This document shows, in pieces, positions 25,033-36,949 of a stretch of 64,000 nucleotides of DNA. The first letter of the stretch is position 1, and every line of letters begins with the position of its first letter. A model generated the notes under the pieces. The model ran no database searches, was not told where the DNA came from, and saw only the letters and a program-made list of their open reading frames with translations. The DNA is taken from positions 53,123,268 to 53,187,267 of the forward strand of contig CM043944.1 of assembly GCA_014529385.2 (NCBI GenBank). Reading direction: 5' to 3'. Origin of the DNA: Adiantum capillus-veneris. Taxonomy: Eukaryota > Streptophyta > Polypodiopsida > Polypodiales > Pteridaceae. The position numbers and the translations under genes were made by a program.

Positions 25033-26234
25033 AATGTAGATTCCGCCCTCGGAAGCTAGTGAGAGAGAGCCCATTTTGTCCATGTTGTAGAGCATCTGGA
25101 TTTGAATCTGCAAGGCAAAGTCATTGTTTTATGCAAGCGGAATTATATGGCAATAAATCATGAGAGGAATGTAAAGTATATGTGGAAATGAGTAAATGCA
25201 AGATTTATGAAATGCTAGACTGCCATTAAGGATAAATAAATTGCACATTGAGATGAAATTAATTAATCAAGAGTTTTGGGCTTATGGATGAGTTTATCAA
25301 TTAGTTAGCTATGACTAAAGTTAAAACAACTACTCTAGTACTAGCTAAGCTAAGAAGATTATCTAAATGCAAGATTCCCTAGTTGTGCTTTTCAGCTTTG
25401 ATTAGCCAACTAGCTCTCACAAGTCCAAACAAAAGCTTAAAATTTTAACCGTAAGCTCGATGGAAGTCTTTTAAATGTCATTTTTTTCTTTTTTTTTTTC
25501 TACTTTGGTTCTCAATCATTGACATGTGTGCTTATTTTGTATGTCCGAGGCTTTTTGCTTCTCAAGGAAAAGCGCCCACGGTGGGAAACTCTAGGGCTCT
25601 AGTAGCATAGACAATACATGTGAGTGAAGTACCAAATCAAGCCAGGATTTCTCTTCCAGCGTAAGATTTTTCATTTGTGACACTTATGTTTTTTGCTTCC
25701 ATTTCCTTGGTATTCTCACTAGTGTCTTTTGTTGTTTAAGTGAGCAAGCTTCTCTATGCCTAAAAAATTCCTAAGGTCTCAAACACTCAGATAATTTTAT
25801 CAACTAGGACTAGTGGTCAAATCAATGTGTTAACCTAAAGTCACGGTCTCCTAATCTCAATGCTCATCTGCAAGATTAAACTCTAGTTCAATCAACTTAA
25901 GCAAATATAAATTTATACATATGTAATAGCACATAACAAACATAACTATTGCACTCAAACAAACCATGAAAAATCACAATTAGCAATTATACATTTCCAC
26001 CAGCATGAATGATGGAAAGTAGTACACCTGGAGGTATGGAGTTGCTCATTTTGTCGAAGCAGATGTTCTCAGTCATGTGGATGGAAATCCACATAAGTCC
26101 TACATAACAATATCAAACAATAAGGCAATATACCTCGAGGAGGCATATCAATGTGAAAAAATTAAAACTCCTAGAAAACAAACTCAAAACACAATCCAGA
26201 CCCCTAACCTACCTATATGTCGTCCCTTTTAGAA
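25033..26234 (-). other. Untranslated 3' region of gypsy B
   Basis: AT-rich sequence with no coding signal between the 140-codon frame and the PPT. Confidence 0.6.
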
Positions 26235-26657
26235 TCAAGGAAAGAGGATATTATATAAACCGGGTGGCATCCCTAAGGCTAGGCCTCTATCCTCATCATC
26301 TAGATAAACGAAATCATTTTCCATTAGGCCATAGTCATCCTCAGTCTCTATTATCTCTTCTTCATCATCCTCTTGCACAAGCGTGTTCATCAAGAACCTC
26401 GCTATGCGTGGATACTCATCTTGTGCAAAAGTATAAGCATGTGCTATTGGAGAGACGTTCGCTACTGGATAGGGATCACTAGTTATCCATAGACATATCA
26501 GCCATTCTAACTCCTCAAAATTTCTCTCACGCGCAAGTTTCTCTACCAAATCCCATTCGCAAGAAAGTACATGGTAGTAGATGTGAAATACTTGAGAGAA
26601 ATAAAATGGGTACCTTTCATAAAAAATAGAAGCGCATGCCTCTGGTGAACTAGCCAT
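26235..26657 (-). CDS. Uncharacterised 140-aa acidic protein in the 3' region of gypsy B
   Basis: An uninterrupted frame with an ATG in good context (gggATGGCT). The first 75 residues are rich in aromatics and contain two tryptophans (CEWDLVEKL, LEWLICLWI). The last 50 are strongly acidic (EDDEEEIIETEDDY, YLDDEDRG). There is no signal peptide, zinc motif or confident membrane span. It lies between the extra protease domain and the 3' LTR, where plant gypsy elements sometimes carry additional genes. In an element whose pol is full of stops, an intact frame is notable. Function unknown; chance openness cannot be excluded. Confidence 0.5.
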   Translation of the reverse strand: MASSPEACASIFYERYPFYFSQVFHIYYHVLSCEWDLVEKLARERNFEELEWLICLWITSDPYPVANVSPIAHAYTFAQDEYPRIARFLMNTLVQEDDEEEIIETEDDYGLMENDFVYLDDEDRGLALGMPPGLYNILFP

Positions 26658-26890
26658 CCCTCAGAATACATATAGATTTGGTTAGGTCTTCAAAACATAA
26701 GAGTTGTTTTTGTGTGTTGCTTGATGTGACATGGTGAATTTGGACTTATGTGTAGGATCTGATAGGGTGTTCTCTTGTTGGTAGTTGCTCTTGCTCTTTT
26801 ACTATTTGTTATTTACTTTTTTTGTTTGTTTGCTAGAACTAGTATAAGGCTATGTATATACAGTCCCTCAGCTGCTGCAGAGTTTAGATG

Positions 26891-27522
26891 TTAGGAAAGA
26901 AATTTAAGAGGATGAGGATCCAAAATATTGACGTGAGTGAGGACTCTCCCCTTCCTTGGGTAGGTCATACTGTTTGAAATGTGATCGTCACCCTTTGAAA
27001 CCAATTGTTCCAGTTGGTAATAGGTGAGGATTTTTTCCAGTAGTTTTCTATTACTTAGGTGCCTCATCAAGTTGCAAGGGTGGTAAGGTACTCTCCCAGG
27101 ATCGAGCTTGAAGTGGTTCATCAGGTGATTGTTGAACATTGGGAGGTGTGGTTTCCTTTGTAGCTTCATGGAGGTCCACTATTATAGGTGGAGTCTATGG
27201 AGAAGCTTTTACCTATATGGATGCATTACGTGAGGAGCTACAAGCTTCATGGGACTCCCCCCTTCCTGAGCTAGGTGGAATAATTTGGTTTTGCCTTGGA
27301 ACCCAGACTAGCTATGGAATAGGTGTGTAGCATTTTGTGATCTTTCCCTTTCCACAGTCTGCCATTGGCTTTGGAGTTACATTGATTGACTCACATGGTT
27401 TTGTAGGTGATAGAAAAAGATACAATTTACGTTTAGGTACCCAAATTTGATCATTTTTATCATAGTAGCCTTGGTCTTCTAATAGTCGTTTTGGAATCCA
27501 TCACGATTTGGTCTTGACTCTC
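26891..27522 (-). pseudogene. Decayed continuation downstream of the second protease domain
   Basis: Short open stretches (27169-26891 on the - strand and flanks) with basic and histidine-rich content. No motif is recognised. The stretch may be the C-terminal tail of the extended polyprotein. Confidence 0.3.
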
Positions 27523-28361
27523 CTACAGTGCTGGTTTTCCATGAGAAGTTTTTCTTGAAATGGATGGAAGGGTTGAGGTATCTGGAAGTAAGGCCTTGGG
27601 GTCCCATTGATATGTACTCTTAGGTGGTGCAGGTTGAGTACTTGCAATATTACTGCTTGCTGCAACTACAAGTGTGGAAGTGATGGGTTCATGGGAAGCC
27701 GACAAGGACGAGTTAACCACTTTGGTTTGTGAATCTTGGCTATCCTGCAATTTCACTAGAGTCTGCAACGTAGGTGAATTTGCTTCAATGATAGGGGTAA
27801 GAGTCGGTGGTCGCATCGTGACACTACCAGTACCCCAATCAATAGTGCATTTGGTTGCCAACATCCACCTGCGTCCAAGTTTTATGTTGCCCTCCATAGT
27901 TCCAACAGGCATGACCAAAAAATCTTGAGCTACAACCCCATTGTCAAACTGATAGAAGTGTGCCAGATACCAAAAATTGTGGTGTTTTTCTTGTTGACAC
28001 CCTTGACTTGGATAATACTCTCAGATAGAGATGAATTTCCTAACTGACACCACACCCCATATGATAGTAGATTATACTTAGCACCCGTGTCCAATAAGGC
28101 GTTATATAGTACTTTTCCATAGGTGTTGTTTAGCTCAACAGGGTATCGTAGAGGTTTGTCAGAGTCCAAGCATTCCTCATCCATTTCAACGTGGAATTCA
28201 TGTGTAACTCCAAGGTTAGCATTTTGTTGGTATTTTATGCATTGTTGTCACTCCTTAGCCTCAGCTTAAGCTTGTATCTTCTTCAATTCTGCTTGTGCCT
28301 TGGCTGCCTTTTCTTGATGAATGGCACGTAGTTCCTCTTGGCTTAAAGGATCATAGTATCT
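27523..28361 (-). pseudogene. Second retropepsin-like domain fused in frame after integrase
   Basis: Directly after the integrase tail, the same frame continues through a stop into YYDPLSQEELRAIHQEKAA, a charged helical linker with two further stops, then EMDEECLDSDKPLRYP. Next comes LLDTGAKYNLLSYG, which carries the retropepsin D-T-G active site and the usual hydrophobic follow-up. After a one-base shift near 27965 it reads AQDFLVMPVGTMEGNIKLG and RRWMLATKCTIDWG, matching the retropepsin C-terminal '(I)LGr.wL...iDw' segment. The element's own protease sits upstream of RT at 32613-32137, so this is an extra domain. A P/S/T-rich tail follows to 27523. Catalytic residues look complete, but the frame is broken by stops. 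Confidence 0.75.
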
Positions 28362-29424
28362 TTAAAATTTGCTCCCATTGAGGAATCCAATGGTTTCAAC
28401 TCCATCAAGAGGCTCCATAGGAATGGTCCCTTGTTGGGTGATTTCACATACTCTATATGATCCTTTTCCCGCATATTTCAACTTTTTCTTTTCGTTACAC
28501 GCTCCATTCATAAGGACTTTATCACCAACATTGATGTCTTTGTTCTTTAGATGACGGTCAAACCATTTCTTCCTCCTATCTTTCTCCACAGGTGCGTTTT
28601 GCACATCCACTTGCCTTTCTTCATCTAACCTTTCAAGGATATATAAGCGCTCAATTAAAGGGTTACCATCCCAACCTTCTTGTGAAGCTACATGTAGACT
28701 AGGAATTACAAACTCCCATAGCATAATTGCTTCTTGGCCATATACCATTTTGAATGGTGTACAATCAATATCCACTTTGTAATAAGTACGATAGGTCCAT
28801 AGGGCGTTGAAGTCAGCTTCAAATCCCAATCTGTGCGATGAGCTTCTACCGTTTTGGTCAAGATAGAGATTAAGGTCTTGTTGGTGCTCTCAACTTGGCC
28901 ATTTGCTTGTGGATAATAAGGTGTGGGCTTATGGTGAGCTATCATAAAGTTGGTAGTGAGTTCTTTTATCACTCCATTGATAAAATTAGTGCCATTTTCA
29001 CTCACAATGTCAAAGGGACAACCAAATTTTGTAATAATGTTCTCAAAGAGAAATTAGGCAATTGACCTTGCATCAGCCTTATGTGTCGCCCTGGCTTTCG
29101 CCCACTTTGTCACATACTCAATGGCATCGATAATATATCAAGATTGAGTACTACAAGCTGCTGGACTAATTGGGCCTACAAAGTCCAACCCCATTTTTCA
29201 AATGGTTGAGTCACTTTAATAGGATGTAAGGGCATCTTATCCTTTTGTTGTGTGATCTTGTAATGCTGGCATTCATCACATCCTTTTGCAAAAAGTGACG
29301 CATCTTTCAATAAGGTAGGCCACCAATAGCCTGATTGCAACACCTTTCTAGCTATTAGTTCCCCTGAGAAATGTCCTCCGGCTATAGCCACGTGCGCTTC
29401 TTGCACAACGTCTAAGAATATCAT
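28362..29424 (-). pseudogene. Gypsy B integrase
   Basis: The zinc-binding domain at 29424-29176 has H and H in EAHVAIAGGHFSGE followed by CDECQHYK. The catalytic core is broken at 29175-29006 and resumes with SENGTNFINGVIKEL and PYYPQANGQVESTNK, the last core motif with its glutamate. The C-terminal part (28829-28362) includes CTPFKMVYGQEA and a beta-rich tail (INVGDKVLMN, LKYAGKGSYRV). It is related to Ty3/gypsy integrases; no chromodomain was seen. Confidence 0.9.
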
Positions 29425-29559
29425 CCTTCCCTAGCCTGTAGAGCATTCTTGCAATGAGAGAATAAGTTTCACATTCTTTTAACAGTTTTTGAGCTATGTC
29501 CTTATGAAGCTCTTTGGGTGGAAAACCATTCACTAGAAAGTTCACAATCTTCTCACTCC

Positions 29560-30013
29560 ATTCAGGTATAGTTCCGACTAGGAATAGAGAAGTATCATGC
29601 AATTCATCATCGACTCTAGTAGGGGCTTCACCATTGGTTATGCAAGACAAATGATCCGCCATGACATATCTTTTACCAGGTCTCACCACAATGGTAAAAT
29701 CAAACTCAAGGAGAATTAACAACCATCATGTAATTCTTCCCATGGAGCAAGGTTTATTTACTAGATACAACAAGGCTTGATGATCCACATAGAAAACAAA
29801 CTTGTTGGCAAGAAGGTAGTAGCAAAATCTCTTCACTGCATAAATCATAGCTAAACCTTCTCGCTCCGTAGTGGTGTAGTTTCTCTTGGCATCATTCAAT
29901 TGATGACTTGCATAGCTAATGGGGTAGTCCAATTTATATTCTCCTAGTTGAGCTAGAACACACCCAATAGCAAAGTTCGATGCATCAATATGCACATGGA
30001 AAATTTTGGACAC
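29560..30013 (-). pseudogene. Gypsy B RNase H
   Basis: FHVHIDASNFAIGCVLAQ carries the first catalytic D. NYTTTEREGLAMIYAVKRF carries the E, and FYVDHQALLYLVNK the next D. The connection continues into RPGKRYVMADHLS, the usual end of the RNase H region. One frame break occurs near 29725. Confidence 0.9.
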
Positions 30014-30079
30014 TCATAGAATAGGAGTGCTTGTCAAGGTCTTTTTCAATGACTCATAATCATGGTCACACTCCGCGGT

Positions 30080-31150
30080 CTAGTGGAACTCATTAAGAAG
30101 CTTGTACAAAGGACGAGCTATCTCGGCAAAGTTTAGAATAAACCATCGGTAATAACCAACATGGCCCATGAACCTTTGAACTCCTTTATAGTTTGTAGGT
30201 GGTGGCAATTCAGCAATGGCTTTAATTTTTCTTTCATCTATGGAAATCCCATTTTTGGACACTATATGTCCGACAATGACTCCATGTTTAACCCAAAATT
30301 GGCATTTGAAAGGTTGAAGGAGATGTGATACAATCTGCACTTCTCAAACACTTTTCGTAAGCATAATAGATGTTCTTTCCAAGAGGAATAGACACAAAGG
30401 TCATCTAATAAAGCTTTGCGAAACTCTCTCAAATATTCTCTAAAAGCAGTGTTTAAATTAATCTTTGAAAGGTAGCAGGGGCATGGGTTAAGCCAAAAGC
30501 CATAACACAAAATGCGAACACTCCAAATTTGGTTATAAAAGCCGTTTTAGCTTGGTCCTCTAGTGCAATTGTGATTTGGTTATAGCCAAGTTATAGCCAG
30601 AGTACCCATCTAAAAAGCTATAAGCTTCCTTCCATGCAACGCTTTCAAGCATATGTTCTGAATATGGCAAGGGGTAATGGTCCCTCCTAGTGGCGGCATT
30701 GACCTTGTTGAGATCCACGCACACTCTGAGTTTTCTATTCTTTTTTGGCATAATTACTATTGGAGACACCCGTTCTAAGTGCTCAATAGGGTATATGAAT
30801 CCGCATTTCACAAGCTTTTCAATCTCTTCTTGAACGATCTTTGCATATTTAGGATTCATTGGGTAGGGTCATTGCTGAACTGGTTTAGCCATGCTATTCA
30901 TGGGGATTGTGTGTTGCACCACGGAAGGTGGAACACCTTTCATATCATGATATGTCCAAGAAAATATATCCCTGAACTCCTTGAGAAGTTCTTTAAGTAC
31001 ACAGCCCTCAGTCTCTGTTAGATCTTGGACAATGAAAACAGGTTTGGATTCTTCTCCTGGGTCTGCTAACTCTATTCCCTTAACTATTGCGGGACCATCA
31101 TAAACTCCATTGCTTCCGTCGATAGGTTTTCTTTGAGAATTTGTATACAC
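30080..31150 (-). pseudogene. Gypsy B reverse transcriptase
   Basis: RT begins after FRDIFSWTYHDMKGV and HTIPMNS (31150-30869). Motifs follow in order: EIEKLVKCGFIYPI, KKNRKLRVCVDLNKVNAAT (first catalytic D), YPLPYSEHMLES, FLDGYSGYN. The palm aspartates lie in LLDDLCVYS (30510-30262 frame), and the thumb has VGHIVSKNGISIDERKIKAI and GHVGYYRWFILNF. Frameshifts occur near 30865, 30555 and 30300. Confidence 0.92.
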
Positions 31151-32136
31151 AACCTTACGTTCATCTATGGTTTAGGATTTGAAATGTTCAGGTGCATGGT
31201 GTAAGTCTATGGGGTCCTGTTGTTCTGTGGACTGTGATTTCACTTCAATTCCTTTTGTTGTTGAGCTAACTCTTGGTTTTGTCGTCTCCTTATAGTACAG
31301 ATCAACTTTGGCTTCCAACTTTGGCTTCTCTGTAGCCTCTACTTGTGCGATGTCAATGGGTTGTGGACTACATCACATAACGCTTTGAAGGTATTCACCC
31401 CAGTTATCTACGAACTTTTGATGAGCATCACATGCCCCTATATGATTAATCCATTCTGTGGTAGATTTCTTTCCATTTATTCTAGCACACACATTTTCTC
31501 CATATCGTCCCTCTTATATCTCTTACTCTTCTTGTCTAATTTTTTATTACGGCCGATCTCTAGTGAAGAGTCACTAGATGAATCACTACTTGTGTCTTCT
31601 GCTCCCCTCTATAGATTGTCATCTAGGGTACCACTGGGGCCTGAATGGTTTGTCCCCACATTTTTACTAAGATTTAACGCAGATTCTTTGTCCTCAGAGT
31701 CAATTTTAATTGATGATTCTGACCTCAAATTGTGTGGGCTATTATAGTCTTGTGAGATGCTACTGGTTCCAATGCCAGTCAGACCTTCATCTTGTAAGTC
31801 ATCAGAAGCTATATGCATTGCTTCTAGCATATGTAAGGGTACGAGTGGTGGCATTTCATCCCCTTCAAGTGTTACCCAAGTCGTCCCCCTGTTTTCCCAA
31901 GTGTCTATGGTTGCTGCTAGGAAGACCCTATCCACATTGTCCGAATCAGTCATCCCAGGTAGTACATCCATATAAGGAGAATCTTCCCCAACATTAGTGT
32001 CTGATTTACACGTGGAACAATACTACAATGGGGCCGAGTGAACTTTGGTGCCAGATCTATGATTAATTATAAACCTGTTTCCTACAGGATGTGCTCGACC
32101 AGTTACCAGATCCACTCGAATGACAGAATCTTGGAA
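31151..32136 (-). pseudogene. Protease-RT linker of gypsy B
   Basis: A serine/acid-rich spacer, open at 31971-31609 (SSISQDYNSPHNLRSES and EDKESALNLSKN), with no domain recognised. Such spacers are common between protease and RT in the larger gypsy clades. Confidence 0.5.
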
Positions 32137-32613
32137 CTACAAGTAGACATGGTTTTTAGACCAGTCATGCACCATTTTTTCTTCCCTTGTGAAAGGAAGT
32201 CCTAAGATCATCTCATATGCCATAGAGTGCTTGGAGAAATCCATAACAATGAAGGTAATTCTTATTTTATGTCCAAAGACCTTGATCTTGAGATCTTCTA
32301 GCATCCCAATAGGTTTCACAATAGACCCATTGGCCATCTTTACTACTATGGTTGTGGTCCCAAGGTGAGGTCTTCCCATAGTTTCCCAGCAATTTTGAGT
32401 CACAAAATGCTAACCCCAGTGCCACCGTCCATCAAGGATTCCCTTCACGGTGGTTAATCCCTTGGTAGTGATTGGTATGGTTGCATTGGATTCATCTCCC
32501 TCAAAGTATTTTCCCAACTTGTTAACAGGTATTTCTACAACAAGGTTCTCATCTAGGTTGGGTTGTGGATCTAAGTGGTCCTCCTCTATTGGCATCTCCC
32601 TAGCTCTATCCAT
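32137..32613 (-). pseudogene. Gypsy B protease (first retropepsin domain)
   Basis: EIPVNKLGKYFEGDESN and TTVKGILDG lead into the active site, read in a shifted frame as DGGTGVSIL at about 32431-32405. Here the usual DTG/DSG is DGGTG. It continues with VKMANGSIVKPIGMLEDLKI and MILGLPFTREE, where the 'iLG.pf' flap-to-C-terminal motif is clear. A one-base shift at the active site and a stop before FVTQNC break the frame. Confidence 0.8.
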
Positions 32614-33970
32614 CTATGAAAATTGTGGTAGCCCAACCCTCAGTTCTCCATTGAGGGAAGCTCGAAGAGCTAAGACTAGCTCAGGGTCTTTATATAGTTT
32701 GGACATGATGGTGGTTCTAACTTCTGAAGACATGAAATCCATCAATTTTTCAATGTTTAATGGCACCTTTTGGGCTTCAGTCCCTTGACGTGGGGAAGAT
32801 GGGATCTTCATTTCTTCAATAGGGTCAAGTAGTCCCTCTAACATTCTTTCCATCAACAAGTGAGTACACCCACTTTCCCATGACTTTAAGTCACTTTCTT
32901 CTTGGATGACACTAGGTATGGCTAAGGGTCTATGGACTTCGTGAGGTTGTTGTTGCATAGATAACATTGTGTCTGTAACCTAGATCTCCCTAGGTGCTGG
33001 TTCTAGATCCCTTTGGGTATATTCTACCAAACTCCTTAATTGCTTGACTCGCTCGATCTCCTCTGTAGGGTTTGGATAAGTTCCTATCTTCTTCTTGGAT
33101 CCTGGCCATTGTGGCTCATGGTGATCTTCCTTGTTGGTTTCTATCTTAGTGATCGTTTTTTTCTCCATGGTTTCACCTAAATCAGAATCCTCTTCAGCTT
33201 GGTTCATATATACGGGGTCGTCACTAGTCCTTATGTTGGTCTTTGAACTGGGGTCTGCTGACTTCGCTGCTTTTTGCGATCTCTTCCTTCATGTTTTCTT
33301 CTTCTTCTGAGATTGGGCAATTGATGTCATGTCTCTTTCTTCAAGAATATAATTTGTTTTTGGAGCATTGATCGTGTGAGTACGTTTATTGGTACCACAT
33401 GCATACTTTGTGATGGCTCCTCGGTAACCTCAATCAATTTTAATGGCGTGATCTTTGACGCATTTGGATTATTCAGAAATTGGGCAATCAAATGATCTAT
33501 GCCACATCGATTACACATGAGTATTGGCATTGTAGACATGCTCGCTTGATTGGTTTGCATTAGTGTGGTATTCTTTTGTAGCCTAATAGGACACCGGCTA
33601 CCTGATGTGGACCTCCACACTCATAGCATTTGAAGAGGTGGTCTCTTAGCAGTGTAATTGATATTTTGGCCTCTTGCAGCAAGAGCAGCTACTTGATAGA
33701 CAGGTTTGACTTGTCCCCAATAGTCCTCCATATAGTATTGTGTACTTTCTTCAAGCGCATCCATCCCCTAGGCAATATTAGGGTCTATATCTTCCTCACA
33801 GCCTTCCAAACAAGCAATAGATGACTCACAACCCACTTGATTCATAGAAGTGATTCTTGAATGTGGTGGTTGCTATCCTAGCACTGGAGGTGGTAAGGGT
33901 GTTGTTTAAACAACATTTTTTGCCCTAGGGACCATGTGTTGTGATGTTTGTTCCAAAGGTGGGGCCGACA
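32614..33970 (-). pseudogene. Gag-protease spacer of gypsy B
   Basis: Open pieces at 32967-32614, 33207-32980 and 33620-33327. The last contains CNRCGIDHLIAQFL, a partial knuckle-like motif without the final cysteine. The rest is charged and low-complexity. Confidence 0.5.
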
Positions 33971-35672
33971 TCAATGCAGGGACTCGAGGTATGTCTGTCC
34001 ATGCGCCGTCGCGCGCTTAAATACTATGCAATCCTTAGCTTGATGACCATACCTGCCACATGCATTGCAATTCCCATTGAATTTTGCTCCAAAAGTAGGG
34101 AATTCACTGGTACTATGCAGACCATAGCATACTGAGCACCATTGTTGCTTCCTTCTTATATACATAAGATTGTTTTGCAAAGCACGATTGTCTCTTAGAC
34201 TCTCTTGAATGGCCTTGGTGAGATCTGCTAAAGTCATCTCAAATATCTTTGGCTCCTTAGCACTAGGCTTTAGGGTCATTGTGGATGATGTCCCGATGCT
34301 TGCAAGCTAATAGATTTAGGCTCAAGAGACACTCTTTCTCCTTGAATCATTAAATTATTCTCCAATTGGATCGCATTGGTGGTGACTGCTTCCCAAGTGG
34401 TGATACCTCTAATGACTAGGCCATTGTAGATATCCTCATGTCGTAATCCCCTTATGAATCTATCAAGCACTTGATTATTATTGAAGTGCTCATTTGGATT
34501 ACAACGAGAATTCAAATGCTTCAAGTGACTAATAAAGTCTCTCACTGACTCTCCTCCCTCTTGTTGGGCTTTCTAGAGCTGAGAGGCTACACCCCAAAGT
34601 ACTCCCTCTTGTATGTTTTAAGAACAATCTCCTAAGAGTAGAATAAATCGTTTTTTCTTCCACCGTTAGGGTTCTATACCAATCCCCAGCCTTCCCACTT
34701 AAGGTTAGGCTTAAAGCATTAATTTTATGCAGGTCATTGTGTTCTCCTAAAGAATCGCATATTTGTTCAAACACTTCGATATGCTATCTCACATCCCCAT
34801 CTCCACAAAGTTTTTGTGTGAGCTTGGCTATTTGTACTAACTTACTTCTAGGTTCTCTATCAGGCGTGTTACGCATATTCTCAGCAATAGATTGACCGAT
34901 AGCTTGAGAACATGTTGTCAAGCCACCTAAGTGAGCAGGCACCGTGGGTGAAGACGCTCCAGAGACTACATGTGCAGTAGGTATTGGCATTGGGCTTGGC
35001 ACATAGGAAGTCCTTGGGTTCCAAGTTTGGTATGGTGTTGTGCCATGTGGTGGCCCAAAGTTCATATGTGTGGCCCTTGGCATAGCACACCTCGGATGTG
35101 ACATGCTAATGCTAGCCGGTATGGTCCCATGGAAATAAGAGCTTGGGTGTTGTGGTTGTGGAGCATAGGTTGTTGAAACAATGGGAGGGGTAGGAGCTAC
35201 ATGAGTACAAGGACCCATAGGTGTATATGATTGGGTACAACCTTGTAGGTACTATTGGTGGCATTGAGAAACCATGTAGTGGTGCTTTACTAACAAATGA
35301 GGTCCATGGTGTGTGTCTTGGCATGCCCATTATTGGGGTAGGCATTGTAGCCATGGTGTCATCAAGGGAAAGATGAGCTAGACTTGGAAAGGTAAAGCTA
35401 TCACTTGTGCGCTCAGATTGCACTGAGACCCCTGGAAAAACAACATATAGAGGATCTATCGAACTTACCAAGGGAGTCTCCATTTGCGATAAGGTTGGTT
35501 TTTTAGCCTTCCCTATATCCAAGAATCTCATGAGACCCGTTGAAGGCATGTGGATCCCCTTTTTCTGTCTCTCTAGCTCAATAACCCTATGGATGACCTC
35601 ACAAACTCTTTGTTGTTGATCCTCTACATTAGTAGCACTCATTGTGGATTGTACGACATCTAGCCAACCCAC
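33971..35672 (-). pseudogene. Gypsy B gag
   Basis: In order on the - strand: a coiled segment with VIHRVIELERQKKGI (35672-35112), a P/T/Y-rich linker to 34784, and the gag helical domain, INALSLTLSGKAGDWYRTL followed by RRLFLKHTRG (34774-34529). Then comes FISHLKHLNSRCNPN with DRFIRGLRHEDIYNG (34545-34276), and a basic region ending in the CCHC knuckle CNACGRYGHQAKDC with a preceding CSVC pair (34279-33971). Several frameshifts separate the pieces. Confidence 0.85.
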
Positions 35673-35702
35673 GTGATAGTGTGACCTGTGTATAGGTTGG
35701 TT

Positions 35703-36613
35703 AGAGTTTCCATTTGTAGTTCTTACTCCCAGTTCTCATTTAGGAACGCTCCATCTAGGATTGAGGTGCTAGGGGTGTCCTTTGGACTAGATGCAATGTG
35801 GCTCTCTGAACCTTAGTGGTCACCAATTTAGGAGCACTTGACTGCTCTCCTAGTAATGATATTGACGTAGGGGCTTTTGCTTTTAACTCTTTTCATTGCT
35901 CCACCTTGTGTAAGCTCTTGATTTCCTTTTTCCTAGACACAATGATATACCGCTCAACTTCTTGTACTTCGGCAAGGATTCTAGCATCAGGTAATATAAC
36001 CTCGGAGAGGAATAGCTCTGAAGAGTCAGCGGGTGCAGTGAATGGAGTATTCACCTGCACACTCTCTAAGGGCATAGGGTCTACGTTGGTCATGAATGGA
36101 TAATTTACTTCCCCACCCGCCTCATTTACATCATTAGCTCCATGTTGTTCGGAGTGAGTTTCCGTTTGTAGTTATTACTCCCAGTTCTCATTTAGGAACG
36201 CTCCATCTAGGATTGAGGTGCTAGAGGTTTCCTTTGGAGTAGATGCAATGTGGCTCTCTATGGATTGACCCTTAGTGGTTGTTAATTTAGGAGCACTTGA
36301 TTGCTCTCCTAGCAATGATATTGACGTAGGGGCTTTTTAACTCTTTTCATTGCTCGACCTTGTGTAAACTCTTGACTTCCTTTTCCCTAGCCGCAATGAT
36401 ATACCACTCAACTTCTTGTACTGCGGCAAGGCTTCTACCATTAGATAATATAACCTCGGAGGGGAATAGCTCTGAAGAGTTAGGGAGTGTAGTGAATGGA
36501 GTGTTCACATGCACACTCTCTAAGGACATACGGTCTACGTTGGTCATGAATGGAGAATTTACTTCCCCACCCCCCTCATTTACATCGTTAGCTCCATGTT
36601 CGGAGTGAGTGGC
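35703..36613 (-). repeat. 456-bp tandem duplication inside the gypsy B leader frame
   Basis: Bases 35703-36158 and 36159-36613 are two closely similar copies. Both share 'cccagttctcatttaggaac' and 'aggattgaggtgctag'. The period is about 152 codons. In the - strand frames they give parallel segments with VNTPFTAPADSSELF versus VNTPFTTLPNSSELF. Confidence 0.85.
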
Positions 36614-36949
36614 TCTACTAAAGGTTTCCTTCAAGCGGCTAAGCACCCTCAGTCCGGATCGTGGGTCCATGTCATGCATGTCTTGGCTTGAGCTATCCGG
36701 ATTAGGCATTGGGTAACCCTCCATGACGTCGTAGTCAGAGGAAGAGTCAGTGGACGCTATATGTGGGTCCTGAGTGGTACTACCTTGGGTTCCTATTGAG
36801 GGCCTAGAGCCTAAGGTAGAGGAATAATGAGTGCCCTCAAAAACAAAGACACTTTCAATGTGCTTATCCTCTAGCACACAACTAGAGCGTAGGTGCATGT
36901 GACCTCGACACTCTAGAGGTGTTGGTGAGTGCCGGTGAAGGCCGCTCAC
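35893..36949 (-). pseudogene. Leader open frame upstream of gypsy B gag
   Basis: The longest piece (36949-36347, about 200 codons, no obvious ATG at its start) is rich in S, D and E: STDSSSDYDVMEGYP, and DMHDMDPRSGLRVL, ending in REKEVKSLHKVEQ. The same ending reappears in the duplicated copy at 35893. It lies between the PBS and gag, so it is either an extended gag N-terminus or a separate leader protein. No domain is recognised. Confidence 0.5.
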
